37,850 nucleotides of DNA from Dehalococcoidia bacterium (GTDB lineage: Bacteria > Chloroflexota > Dehalococcoidia > Lucifugimonadales > Lucifugimonadaceae), in contig JAPKCH010000015.1 in NCBI GenBank assembly GCA_026421185.1, positions 1 through 37,850 on the forward strand, written 5' to 3'. The first letter of the stretch is position 1, and each line of letters opens with the position of its first letter. Under the pieces are notes generated by a model. That model saw nothing but the letters and a program-made list of their open reading frames with translations. It did no database searches and was not told the DNA's origin. Shown piece by piece: positions 7,710 through 15,217 of this stretch. A program made the position numbers and the translations under genes.

Positions 7710-8759
7710 TTAGGCGAGTACGTCGTTATAGATTTCAGGTAGATCGGGATCAGGGCTCTGTTCGGCGAATTCGACCGCTTTGGCAACCGCTTCATTGACT
7801 TCAGTTTTGATTTCGTCGATTTGATCAGATGTCACGAGTCCGCGCTTGATCAGTTGAGCCGGGAACGTAGCAACAGGATCGCGTTCTTCCCACTCTTTCA
7901 CTTCGTCTTGCCCGCGATACTTCTGGCCATCGGCGAGTGAATGCCCGGAGAATCGGAAGGTTTTGGCTTCAATGAATTGAGGTCCTTCACCGTCTCTGAT
8001 TCGTTCGACAGCAATTTCGGTTGCTTCTTTGACCGCTAGAACGTCCATGCCATCTACTTCGGCAGCAGGGATTCCGTAAGTCGCCATTCCGGGGTAGAAG
8101 TCGATTCCACCAGCTCGGACTCGTTCGATTGACGAGCCCATTCCGTACATATTGTTTTCGAGGAAGAACAGTACTGGCAGCTTCCAAACAGCTGCCAAGT
8201 TCATAGTCTCGTGGTAGATGCCCTGGTTCGTTGAACCATCACCGAAGAAGCAGATAGTGAGGGCGTCGGTCTTGTTGTATTGCTGAGCAAGAGCGAGTCC
8301 TGCTGCGAGTGGTAGCTGTCCGGCAACGATTGCGTGACCACCCATGAAGCCTTTTGCGGCGTCGAATAGGTGCATTGACCCGCCCTTGCCTTTGGAGGTT
8401 CCGGTTGCACGTCCAAAAAGCTCAGCCATCGAACGGTTTACGTCGAGTCCGCGGGCAAGTGCGTGACCGTGGTCGCGGTAGTGACTGACGACGTAGTCAT
8501 CTTCTCGAAGAGTTGAAATAGCTCCGACACCGGTGGCTTCTTGCCCGATGTAAAGGTGAAGGAATCCGCGAATTAGTCCCTTTGAATAATTTTCTCCACA
8601 GGCTATTTCGAACTGGCGGATGAGGAACATCTGCCGGAATAGCTCTAGGTGGTCGACCTTCGAAGTTACGACACTTTCATCCAAACCAGCAGTACCGCTC
8701 TTTTTGCCGTTCTTTGACGACTTAGCGGTTTTTGAGTTGGATTTTGTGGAACTGGCCAT
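7710..8759 (-). CDS. pdhA: Pyruvate dehydrogenase-type E1 component, alpha subunit
   Basis: ThDP-dependent decarboxylase subunit that decarboxylates the 2-oxoacid and reductively acylates lipoyl-E2. The ThDP/Mg motif GDG...ENN is at 173-175 and 201-203, and the conserved histidines of SHYRDHGHAL are present. The C-terminal segment has the phosphorylation-loop-like FRFSGHSLADGQKYR. The first 25 residues are a Lys/Ser-rich, disordered tail. 349 residues, normal. First gene of a minus-strand run E1 alpha - E1 beta (5-bp gap) - rsgA - E2. ATG start; no clear Shine-Dalgarno. The 97-bp gap to folD shows a TTTAAT hexamer about 50 nt upstream. Confidence 0.92.
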   Translation of the reverse strand: MASSTKSNSKTAKSSKNGKKSGTAGLDESVVTSKVDHLELFRQMFLIRQFEIACGENYSKGLIRGFLHLYIGQEATGVGAISTLREDDYVVSHYRDHGHALARGLDVNRSMAELFGRATGTSKGKGGSMHLFDAAKGFMGGHAIVAGQLPLAAGLALAQQYNKTDALTICFFGDGSTNQGIYHETMNLAAVWKLPVLFFLENNMYGMGSSIERVRAGGIDFYPGMATYGIPAAEVDGMDVLAVKEATEIAVERIRDGEGPQFIEAKTFRFSGHSLADGQKYRGQDEVKEWEERDPVATFPAQLIKRGLVTSDQIDEIKTEVNEAVAKAVEFAEQSPDPDLPEIYNDVLA

Positions 8760-8856
8760 AAATTATCTGAAACGGGCAAACAAGCTAACGACGACAATTA
8801 AACTACACAATTGTTAGATCAGCGTACGCGGGTAAACGATCATTCTAACGGAATAA

Positions 8857-9765
8857 TTAAGATTTTCTAATGTGATGCCAGTTTGTCGCCGCTAAATTAG
8901 CTGCTTGTAGAACATTGACGAGGAGCATGGCGATTGTCATCGGACCAACGCCACCGGGAACCGGTGTTATCGCCGACGCTAATTCAGATGCACCTTCAAA
9001 TTCAACATCTCCGGTTAGGCGGTAGCCACGTTTGCGGGTGGAGTCTTCGACTCGGGATACTCCGACATCGATAACTACTGCGCCAGGCTTCACCATTTCG
9101 GGCGTTATCGCACCGGGGAAACCTGCTGCAGCGATCAATACGTCGGCACGTAGAGTTTCGGCAGCGATGTCTTTGGTTCCGGTGTGGCAAACAGTAACTG
9201 TTGCATTGGCACCGACGCCTTTTTGTAGAAGAAGAGCTGTTAGCGGCATGCCAACCAATTTACTCCGGCCGAGGATGACGACCTTTGCGCCTTTCATCTC
9301 GACGTTTTCTTCAACGAGCATTCGCTGTACGCCGAGTGGAGTAGCAGGGGCGAATCGAGTTTGCCCGAGCATTAGGAGTCCGGCGTTTTCGGGATGCAGG
9401 CCATCGACGTCTTTTAAGGGGTCGATGGCGTGGATCACTTCGTCTTCGTTGAGGTGCTTCGGTAGTGGAAGCTGAACGAGAATTCCGTTTACTTTAGGAT
9501 CGGCGCTTAGGCCTTCGATAATTTCGATCAACTCTGCTTGAGATGTTGAAGCGTCACGTCGGATGGTTTCGGTTACGATGCCGACCTTCTCGCACGCTCG
9601 TTCTTTTCCTTTTACATAGGAGTGCGATGCGGGGTCGTCGCCGATCAGAACGACGGTGAGTCCGGGAACGGTGCCGTACTTGGATTTGAATTCGGCAACA
9701 CCGGCTGCGACTTCATCATGGACCTTTGAGGCAACGGCTTTACCGTCGATAATTCGTGCTGACAC
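8857..9765 (-). CDS. folD: Bifunctional methylenetetrahydrofolate dehydrogenase/cyclohydrolase FolD
   Basis: Interconverts 5,10-methylene-THF and 10-formyl-THF in the cytoplasm. Catalytic Y50 and K54 are in the SYVKGK segment; QLPLPKH and DVDGLHPEN line the folate site; GRSKLVGMP begins the NADP-binding Rossmann part; the C-terminal TPVPGGVGPMT motif is intact. 302 residues. The start is GTG at 9765, with AGAGG about 11 nt upstream. It is divergent from acpS across a 151-bp gap. fhs at the right edge supplies formyl-THF, so this segment holds two steps of C1-folate metabolism. Confidence 0.96.
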   Translation of the reverse strand: MSARIIDGKAVASKVHDEVAAGVAEFKSKYGTVPGLTVVLIGDDPASHSYVKGKERACEKVGIVTETIRRDASTSQAELIEIIEGLSADPKVNGILVQLPLPKHLNEDEVIHAIDPLKDVDGLHPENAGLLMLGQTRFAPATPLGVQRMLVEENVEMKGAKVVILGRSKLVGMPLTALLLQKGVGANATVTVCHTGTKDIAAETLRADVLIAAAGFPGAITPEMVKPGAVVIDVGVSRVEDSTRKRGYRLTGDVEFEGASELASAITPVPGGVGPMTIAMLLVNVLQAANLAATNWHHIRKS

Positions 9766-9916
9766 TTTTGCTTGGCCTCTAGGTGGTTTGGGATAGATGA
9801 GGTTCCGAAATTAGTAATAACGTCGATAAATCGTAACCGAGAATTGCGTTAACAAGTATTATTTCGAACATCATTTGAACTCCTATCGACGAATTACACC
9901 GGGGGACACCGAGCGC

Positions 9917-10300
9917 ATGATCTACACAGGAATCGATTTAATCGAGATCCCAAGAATTGCTGGAGTGCTAGAGCGCTACCCAGAACGCTTCCTTGCGAAG
10001 GTGTTTACTGAGGGCGAGCAGCGTTACGCAAGTGGTCGCGCTCATCAGCTTGCGAGTCGGTTCGCTGCCAAAGAAGCGGTGATGAAACTGCTGGGAACTG
10101 GCGTACGTGGTGTGCCGTGGAAATCGATCGAGGTAACTCGAAAACGTGGTGGTCCTCCTGAGATCGTGTTACACGGATCGGCGAAATTACGTGCAGAGAA
10201 GATGGGTATTACTCGAATTGCGTTGAGCCTTTCGCATTCACGTGAGCTAGCTACGGCTTCGGCAGTTGGCGAAGCTAGAGATGACGCTTGGAAGCCATGA
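9917..10300 (+). CDS. acpS: Holo-[acyl-carrier-protein] synthase AcpS
   Basis: Transfers 4'-phosphopantetheine from CoA to acyl carrier protein. Mg ligands D7 (GIDLIEI) and E53 (FAAKEAVMK) are both present; 127 residues is standard. The ATG at 9917 is chosen because family members begin directly with this motif. A TTG at 9875 would add 14 unconserved residues. GGGGGA is about 10 nt upstream. The stop overlaps the nnrDE start by ATGA, indicating translational coupling. A TATTAT hexamer at 9857-9862 is a possible -10. The downstream coaX and coaBC make CoA, the donor for this enzyme. Confidence 0.94.
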   Translation: MIYTGIDLIEIPRIAGVLERYPERFLAKVFTEGEQRYASGRAHQLASRFAAKEAVMKLLGTGVRGVPWKSIEVTRKRGGPPEIVLHGSAKLRAEKMGITRIALSLSHSRELATASAVGEARDDAWKP

Positions 10301-11865
10301 AACTTGTAACAGCCGAACAAATGAGGACTATTGAGCAATCGTCAGTTGCTGCTGGTGTGTCGCTTGACGAATTGATGGAAAATGCAGGGCTGGCTGTGGC
10401 TGAAGCTGTACGAGATGAGTTTGGTGAGCACAGTGAATTGTTCGGCAAACGGATTGTGATTTTGATTGGCCCGGGTAATAACGGTGCAGATGGTTTCGTT
10501 GCTGGGCGGCATCTTTCAACGTGGGGCGCAAAAGTGACAGCGGTTTTGTGCGCTGGGCGGAAGTCGCCAGATACCAAGCGTGATTTCGCTGAAGATTTGG
10601 GTGTTGTGGTTGTAGATGGATTAGGTGATTCGGGTGGTGAGTCGCTGCGACAGTTGCTCGACAATGGTGATCTTATTGTGGATGCGATCTTGGGCACGGG
10701 CGCTTCACGTCCTATAGCCGAACCGCTTAAATCGATGCTGTTCGGGGCAGTCGAATCCGCTCTGCCTGTCGTCGCTCTCGATTTACCTACGGGATTGAAC
10801 TCCGACACTGGTGAATTTGATGTAGCTGGACTGCCTGCCGACATAACTTTGATGCTTGGATATCCCAAGTTGGGTCACGCTATTTCAGGCGATCCAACGG
10901 TTACAGGGGAAGTTGCAGTGTTGGATATCGGGATACCGGATGGGCTCGACTCTCCAGTGAAGACCAGGCTACTGACTTCGGATGTTGCAGCTTCGCTTTT
11001 ACCTGAACGCCCTGTTGATAGTCACAAAGGGACGTTTGGCTCGGTTTTGATCGTTGGTGGTTCACAGGAGTATCTCGGTGCAGTGACGATGGCGACGGAT
11101 GCGGCGACTCGTTCGGGTGTTGGGCTAACTTTTGTTGCGACGCCTGAACCTGCGTATCGGCAGGTTGGGGGCGTTATTCCTGAGGCGATGTATCGTTCGT
11201 TACCTGTTGGTGATGATGGTGCTTTGAAAGCGTCGGATGCTGCAGGAATAGTTCTTGATTTGGCGGAACGTTCGACATCAGTGGTACTGGGTCCTGGTTT
11301 GGGAACGAACTCTTCGACTTTTGAATTTCTTTCCAGCGTGCTTGCACAAATCGACTTGGCAAAGCCGTTGGTGCTCGATGCGGATGCACTGAACATCGTT
11401 TCCAGAACTTATAAATGGTGGGAACGATTTGAGAATCAGGCGGTACTGACGCCTCATCCTGGCGAGATGAGCAGATTGCTTGGTATTTCAACTCATGAAG
11501 TGCAGGCGAACCGGGTTCGAACGGCTCTCGAAGCCGCGAAGAAATTTGACAAGGTAGTAGTACTCAAAGGGGCGGCGACTGTTGTTGCTGCACCAGATGG
11601 TCGGCTCAACGTTTCACCGTGGGTGAATTCGGGTCTCGCCAAGGGCGGGAGTGGTGACGTGCTGGCGGGTTTACTTGGTGGACTACTGGCCCAGCAGCCT
11701 AATGATCTGTTCGATATGGCTTCGCTCGCTGTGTTTATTCATGGATACGCAGCTAATGTCGCACGAGATGAGTTTGGTGAAACGGGGATGCGGGCGACCG
11801 ATGTGATCGAGCGTCTTGGTTCGTTTACCAAAGACGTATTCGAGGTTGATAGATTCTCGGAATAG
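10297..11865 (+). CDS. nnrDE: Bifunctional NAD(P)H-hydrate epimerase / ADP-dependent NAD(P)H-hydrate dehydratase
   Basis: Repairs hydrated NAD(P)H. The N-terminal YjeF_N epimerase domain has GPGNNGADG at 58-66. The C-terminal ribokinase-like dehydratase domain has the glycine-rich GSVLIVGGSQEYLGA, LTPHPGEMSRLLG and the GSGD anion-hole/ADP motif at 451-454. 522 residues, as expected for the fused form. The start is set at ATG 10297, which overlaps the acpS stop (ATGA); a TTG three codons earlier is less likely. Fusion of both activities and a position next to acpS are common in bacteria. Confidence 0.95.
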   Translation: MKLVTAEQMRTIEQSSVAAGVSLDELMENAGLAVAEAVRDEFGEHSELFGKRIVILIGPGNNGADGFVAGRHLSTWGAKVTAVLCAGRKSPDTKRDFAEDLGVVVVDGLGDSGGESLRQLLDNGDLIVDAILGTGASRPIAEPLKSMLFGAVESALPVVALDLPTGLNSDTGEFDVAGLPADITLMLGYPKLGHAISGDPTVTGEVAVLDIGIPDGLDSPVKTRLLTSDVAASLLPERPVDSHKGTFGSVLIVGGSQEYLGAVTMATDAATRSGVGLTFVATPEPAYRQVGGVIPEAMYRSLPVGDDGALKASDAAGIVLDLAERSTSVVLGPGLGTNSSTFEFLSSVLAQIDLAKPLVLDADALNIVSRTYKWWERFENQAVLTPHPGEMSRLLGISTHEVQANRVRTALEAAKKFDKVVVLKGAATVVAAPDGRLNVSPWVNSGLAKGGSGDVLAGLLGGLLAQQPNDLFDMASLAVFIHGYAANVARDEFGETGMRATDVIERLGSFTKDVFEVDRFSE

Positions 11866-11930
11866 TAGAAATTGCAGCCTCTAAACACCCGTTGGCGTGT
11901 AATTGTGCGTGTTTTCTGATGCAACGCTCT

Positions 11931-11944
11931 TATACTGGGAAAAG
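11931..11944 (+). promoter_or_regulatory. Candidate leaderless promoter of coaX
   Basis: TATACT (11931-11936) is followed by 7 nt and the GTG start at 11944. Transcription would begin at or next to the start codon. No Shine-Dalgarno is present and no clear -35 is seen. Confidence 0.45.
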
Positions 11945-12729
11945 TGACTTCTTTACTCGCTGTCGATATCGGCAACACGAACATCACGATCGGCGCCTTT
12001 ACCGATCAAGAGTTGACCGCCACTTGGCGATTGGCTACCCGCGAGACTCGCACCATCGACGAACATGCGTGGGCGCTTCAGGGTGTGCTTCGTTCAAAGG
12101 GTGTTGAGCCCAGTTCATTTGATGCGGTAGTTATCTGTTCAGTGGTTCCACCACTCACCGAAGATTATGTCGAAGCACTATCTTTACTTGCAGAGGTGAA
12201 ACCTCTTGTTATCGGACCAGGTGTACGAACAGGAATTCGTATCCATTACGATCGAACACAAGACGTAGGTGCCGACCGCATTGTCGACGCTGTTGCTGCT
12301 CACCAACTTTACGGTGGGCCGATTGTTGTAGTCGACATTGGGACTGCGACCGTGTTCGATGCCATTACTGCTGAAGGCGACTACATCGGTGGAGCTATAT
12401 CACCGGGTATGGAAATAGCAGCAGATGCAATGTTCCGCAACACATCGCAATTACGGCGTGTTGAACTGGTGGCTCCAGATCGAGTGATCGGGCGAAGCAC
12501 GGTTGCTTCGATGCAATCGGGGTTCGTATTCGGATTCGCTGAGTTGATCGAAGGGATGTTGACTAGATTCAAGATGGAGCTACACCCAGACGCTCCCGAC
12601 GACGTTACAGTTGTGGCAACTGGCGGCCTCGCAAACTTGATGGCCGAGCACACAGAATCTTTTGATCACGTGAACCCTGAATTGACTCTTGTGGGTCTTC
12701 GGATGGTTCAGGAAATGAACAACGCCTAG
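11944..12729 (+). CDS. coaX: Type III pantothenate kinase CoaX
   Basis: Phosphorylates pantothenate, the first step of CoA synthesis. An ASKHA-type phosphate motif DIGNTN is at 8-13; GVRTGI, GADRIVDAVAA and VVDIGTATVFDAI follow, then a second phosphate motif near GGAISPGME. The 261-residue length is typical. GTG start with no usable ribosome site, consistent with a leaderless message. It is followed after 20 bp by coaBC, which performs the next two steps (phosphopantothenate to phosphopantetheine). Confidence 0.95.
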   Translation: MTSLLAVDIGNTNITIGAFTDQELTATWRLATRETRTIDEHAWALQGVLRSKGVEPSSFDAVVICSVVPPLTEDYVEALSLLAEVKPLVIGPGVRTGIRIHYDRTQDVGADRIVDAVAAHQLYGGPIVVVDIGTATVFDAITAEGDYIGGAISPGMEIAADAMFRNTSQLRRVELVAPDRVIGRSTVASMQSGFVFGFAELIEGMLTRFKMELHPDAPDDVTVVATGGLANLMAEHTESFDHVNPELTLVGLRMVQEMNNA

Positions 12730-12749
12730 AACTGGCAAAGGTGCCTGAC

Positions 12750-13991
12750 ATGTCGCCTGAGATTAGCCCGATTCAACCTATTTCACGTCCACCTCTAGAA
12801 GGCAAGACTATTGTTCTTGGCGTTACCGGATCGATCGCTGCGTACAAGGCTGCAGATGTAGCCAGCAAACTGATTCAGGCTGGCGCAATTGTTGAGGTAA
12901 TAATGACGACCTCAGCGATGGAGTTTGTGGGGAGATCTACGTTTGAAGCGCTTACACATCGTCCTGTGACATCGGGACTTTGGGATGCTCATTCTGAGCT
13001 CAGTATCGACCACGTTGCGCTTGCATTGCGCGCTGATTGTTTACTGGTCGCTCCAGCAACTGCCAATATTCTTGCGAAGCTTGCGCTCGGCATTGCCGAT
13101 GATCCGTTGACTGCGACTTATTTGGCTACTGATGCCCCTGTGATTGTTGCTCCTGCGATGGACGCAGACATGTTAGACAGCCCTTCGACAGTGCGAAATA
13201 TTACGACCCTGAAGAACGATGGCGTGACGATTGCAGGCCCTGCCGAGGGCAGGCTGGCATCGGGTTTGATCGGAAAAGGTCGACTTGTTAAAACAGATAT
13301 GTTGACCGGGCTTGTTCGGCAAGTCATTGGTAGGAATGGTGATTACGCGGGTCGTCACGTGATTGTGTCGGCGGGCGGAACGAAGCAGCCGATTGATCCG
13401 GTTCGATACATATCGAATCGATCGACAGGGAAGATGGGCTATGCCATCGCTGAAGCAGCCCGTGACCGTGGTGCGAAGGTAACTCTTGTTACAGCTGCCA
13501 ATATGCCAGTGCCAGCGGGCGTTAAGGTGGTGAATGCTTCAACTGTCGACGACATGCGTGATGCGATTTTGCCGATTTCATCAGACGCTGATTTGCTCGT
13601 AATGGCTGCAGCTATTTCAGATTTCACCCCGGCTCAAGTTTCTGATCGTAAGATCAAGAAACAAGGTTCGGGTGGAATTTCTATGGAGCTTGCGAAAGTC
13701 GAAGATTTCATGCCGCTTGCCCACGGGCGCAAGCTCGTGAAGGTAGCGTTTGCTGCTGAAACGAATGATCTAGAAGCGAACGCACGGGCGAAGGCTTCGC
13801 CTAAAGGTGCGGCGTTCGTCGTTGCCAATAATATAAGCGACCCGGGAAGCGGATTTGGCACCGACACGAACAAAGTTACGTTCGTCGATTCCAGAGGAAA
13901 AGCTGAACCTCAGCCGCTGATGGCAAAGCTCGATGTGGGTCATGCAATTCTCGATCGTGCTCTGCCTTTGTTGGCAAAACGCCAGTCGTAA
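12750..13991 (+). CDS. coaBC: Phosphopantothenoylcysteine decarboxylase / phosphopantothenate-cysteine ligase CoaBC
   Basis: Fused enzyme of CoA synthesis. The N-terminal FMN-dependent CoaC domain has GVTGSIAAYKA, the catalytic-histidine region SIDHVAL, and PAMDADM. Many homologues have Asn where Asp is seen in PAMxxxM, so that position is variant. The C-terminal CoaB domain has SAGGTKQPIDPVRYISNRS, then the KIKK lysine motif. 413 residues from the ATG at 12750, which has AAAGG 8 nt upstream; a GTG at 12741 overlaps that ribosome site and is less likely. Lies 20 bp after coaX, presumably one operon. Confidence 0.95.
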   Translation: MSPEISPIQPISRPPLEGKTIVLGVTGSIAAYKAADVASKLIQAGAIVEVIMTTSAMEFVGRSTFEALTHRPVTSGLWDAHSELSIDHVALALRADCLLVAPATANILAKLALGIADDPLTATYLATDAPVIVAPAMDADMLDSPSTVRNITTLKNDGVTIAGPAEGRLASGLIGKGRLVKTDMLTGLVRQVIGRNGDYAGRHVIVSAGGTKQPIDPVRYISNRSTGKMGYAIAEAARDRGAKVTLVTAANMPVPAGVKVVNASTVDDMRDAILPISSDADLLVMAAAISDFTPAQVSDRKIKKQGSGGISMELAKVEDFMPLAHGRKLVKVAFAAETNDLEANARAKASPKGAAFVVANNISDPGSGFGTDTNKVTFVDSRGKAEPQPLMAKLDVGHAILDRALPLLAKRQS

Positions 13992-14145
13992 TCATCTTTT
14001 TCCCGCTCGAATGGCCCGTTCTGCTCTATTCATTGATCGGTCTACGTGCCCACACCGTGTCGTTTGCCCTTAGAATATTCGCAAGTTTCGTGTTGTTATT
14101 TTGCTGCAAGCAATTGCTGCCCCAGATAGAAGTTGAGGTGCCCAT

Positions 14146-14418
14146 ATGAGGCTTTACTGGAAAGAGAAGAAAACAGGTATCGACCTGATCGTCGAGAACG
14201 ACGAGGGCGATACATTTTCGGTTGGTGGCGTTCGTAACACAAAACGTGGAATCGAGGCATTAGCAAAAACCACTGGATACGACCCAGGCCGTGCAGTCAA
14301 AGGTCTTGAATCTATGGAAGAAGGTCGAACGTTCGTTGAGCAGTTCGAGTCGTGGCGTGAGTTCTTCCCGGGTGATGTGCTTTCGATCGAACCCGATATC
14401 ATTCCTCTCGAACAATAA
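14146..14418 (+). CDS. Small hypothetical protein, 90 residues
   Basis: Acidic soluble protein, no signal peptide, no membrane segment, no domain I recognise (MRLYWKEKKTGIDLIVENDE...). The start is supported by GAGGTG 6 nt upstream. It precedes the RraA-like gene by 21 bp and is probably cotranscribed with it. A two-strand start (LYWKEKKTGIDLIVEN, then DTFSVGGVRNT) and helical C-terminal half suggest a compact alpha/beta fold. The 154 bp between coaBC and this gene hold no gene; a TAGAAT hexamer at 14071-14076 is a weak -10 candidate. Confidence 0.7.
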   Translation: MRLYWKEKKTGIDLIVENDEGDTFSVGGVRNTKRGIEALAKTTGYDPGRAVKGLESMEEGRTFVEQFESWREFFPGDVLSIEPDIIPLEQ

Positions 14419-14439
14419 CTAGAAAGCGGATAGTTCAAT

Positions 14440-15126
14440 ATGAAAACCGTCGATCAGTCGATTATCGCAACTTTAGCCGAGTACGATTCAGCCACAGTCC
14501 AAAACGCAGGAATTCTCGTTCGGGGCTACATTCCTGCGGACTATGACTACACGGATGCTCGTGTGCATGAATACGTTTCGCCGGGCGCTAAGCCAGCTGT
14601 TGGTTACGCTCTTACATCGACGTGGACACCACTTTCTGGTGAACAGAGTGATGGTTACGTTAGTAGGGACTATTTCGATTCGATAGCGAATGCTAACGTT
14701 CCGGTTATCGTTGTTCAGCAGGATATTGATAATCCGTCGGGACGTGGTGCGATCATCGGTGATGGAATGGCGTTTCAGATGGCGGCACTAGGTGCTGTAG
14801 GCGCGCTGGTTGAAGGAAATGCTCGGGATATTCCGGGTATTCAGCAGGCCGGGCTACCGCTTTGGGCTACCGGACGAGTTCCGGGACATGGTCCGTTCAA
14901 CATGATCGAGCACGAAGTGTCGGTGACAGTTGCGAGCTTGAACATTAACCCCGGCGACATATTGGTTTGTGACGCTGATGGCGCTACGCGCGTAGCGGTA
15001 GATGAAGCCGCTGATGTGGCAAAGATGTGTGCTGAAGTACGTGCCAAAGAGGGCGTATTGCACAAATTCTTCTCTGTTCCAGATTTCACCCCGGCTATGT
15101 GGGAAGAATGGCAATCGAAGGGCTAG
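14440..15126 (+). CDS. RraA-like / HMG-aldolase-family protein
   Basis: 228 residues of the RraA/4-hydroxy-4-methyl-2-oxoglutarate aldolase family. The family signature is present: GDGMAFQMAALGAVGALVEGN-ARD, with the R-D pair that in the aldolases binds substrate and metal, and later PGDILVCDADGATRV. Enzymes of this group cleave 2-oxo acids or decarboxylate oxaloacetate with Mg; true RraA inhibits RNase E. With metal-site residues kept, a small aldolase or decarboxylase is the better guess. GCGGA lies about 9 nt upstream of the ATG. Ends 14 bp before the bidirectional terminator. Confidence 0.8.
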   Translation: MKTVDQSIIATLAEYDSATVQNAGILVRGYIPADYDYTDARVHEYVSPGAKPAVGYALTSTWTPLSGEQSDGYVSRDYFDSIANANVPVIVVQQDIDNPSGRGAIIGDGMAFQMAALGAVGALVEGNARDIPGIQQAGLPLWATGRVPGHGPFNMIEHEVSVTVASLNINPGDILVCDADGATRVAVDEAADVAKMCAEVRAKEGVLHKFFSVPDFTPAMWEEWQSKG

Positions 15127-15140
15127 TCCTCTCGATATAT

Positions 15141-15184
15141 AAAGAAAAAGACCGGAGCAAATGATTGCTCCGGTCTTTTTCTTT
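15141..15184. terminator. Strong bidirectional intrinsic terminator
   Basis: Perfect 20-bp inverted repeat (15141-15160 and 15165-15184) with an ATGA loop. The GC core is GACCGGAGCAA and the flanks are A-rich and T-rich, giving a T-tract in both directions. It separates the convergent RraA-like gene (+) and valS (-). Confidence 0.93.
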
Positions 15185-15217
15185 AAGTTCTATTTCGGGT
15201 TTGTAGCCCTCAGACGA

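Noticed and set aside
9875-9916. Upstream TTG start for acpS
   Set aside because: It would add 14 residues not seen in the family; the conserved protein begins at the ATG 9917.
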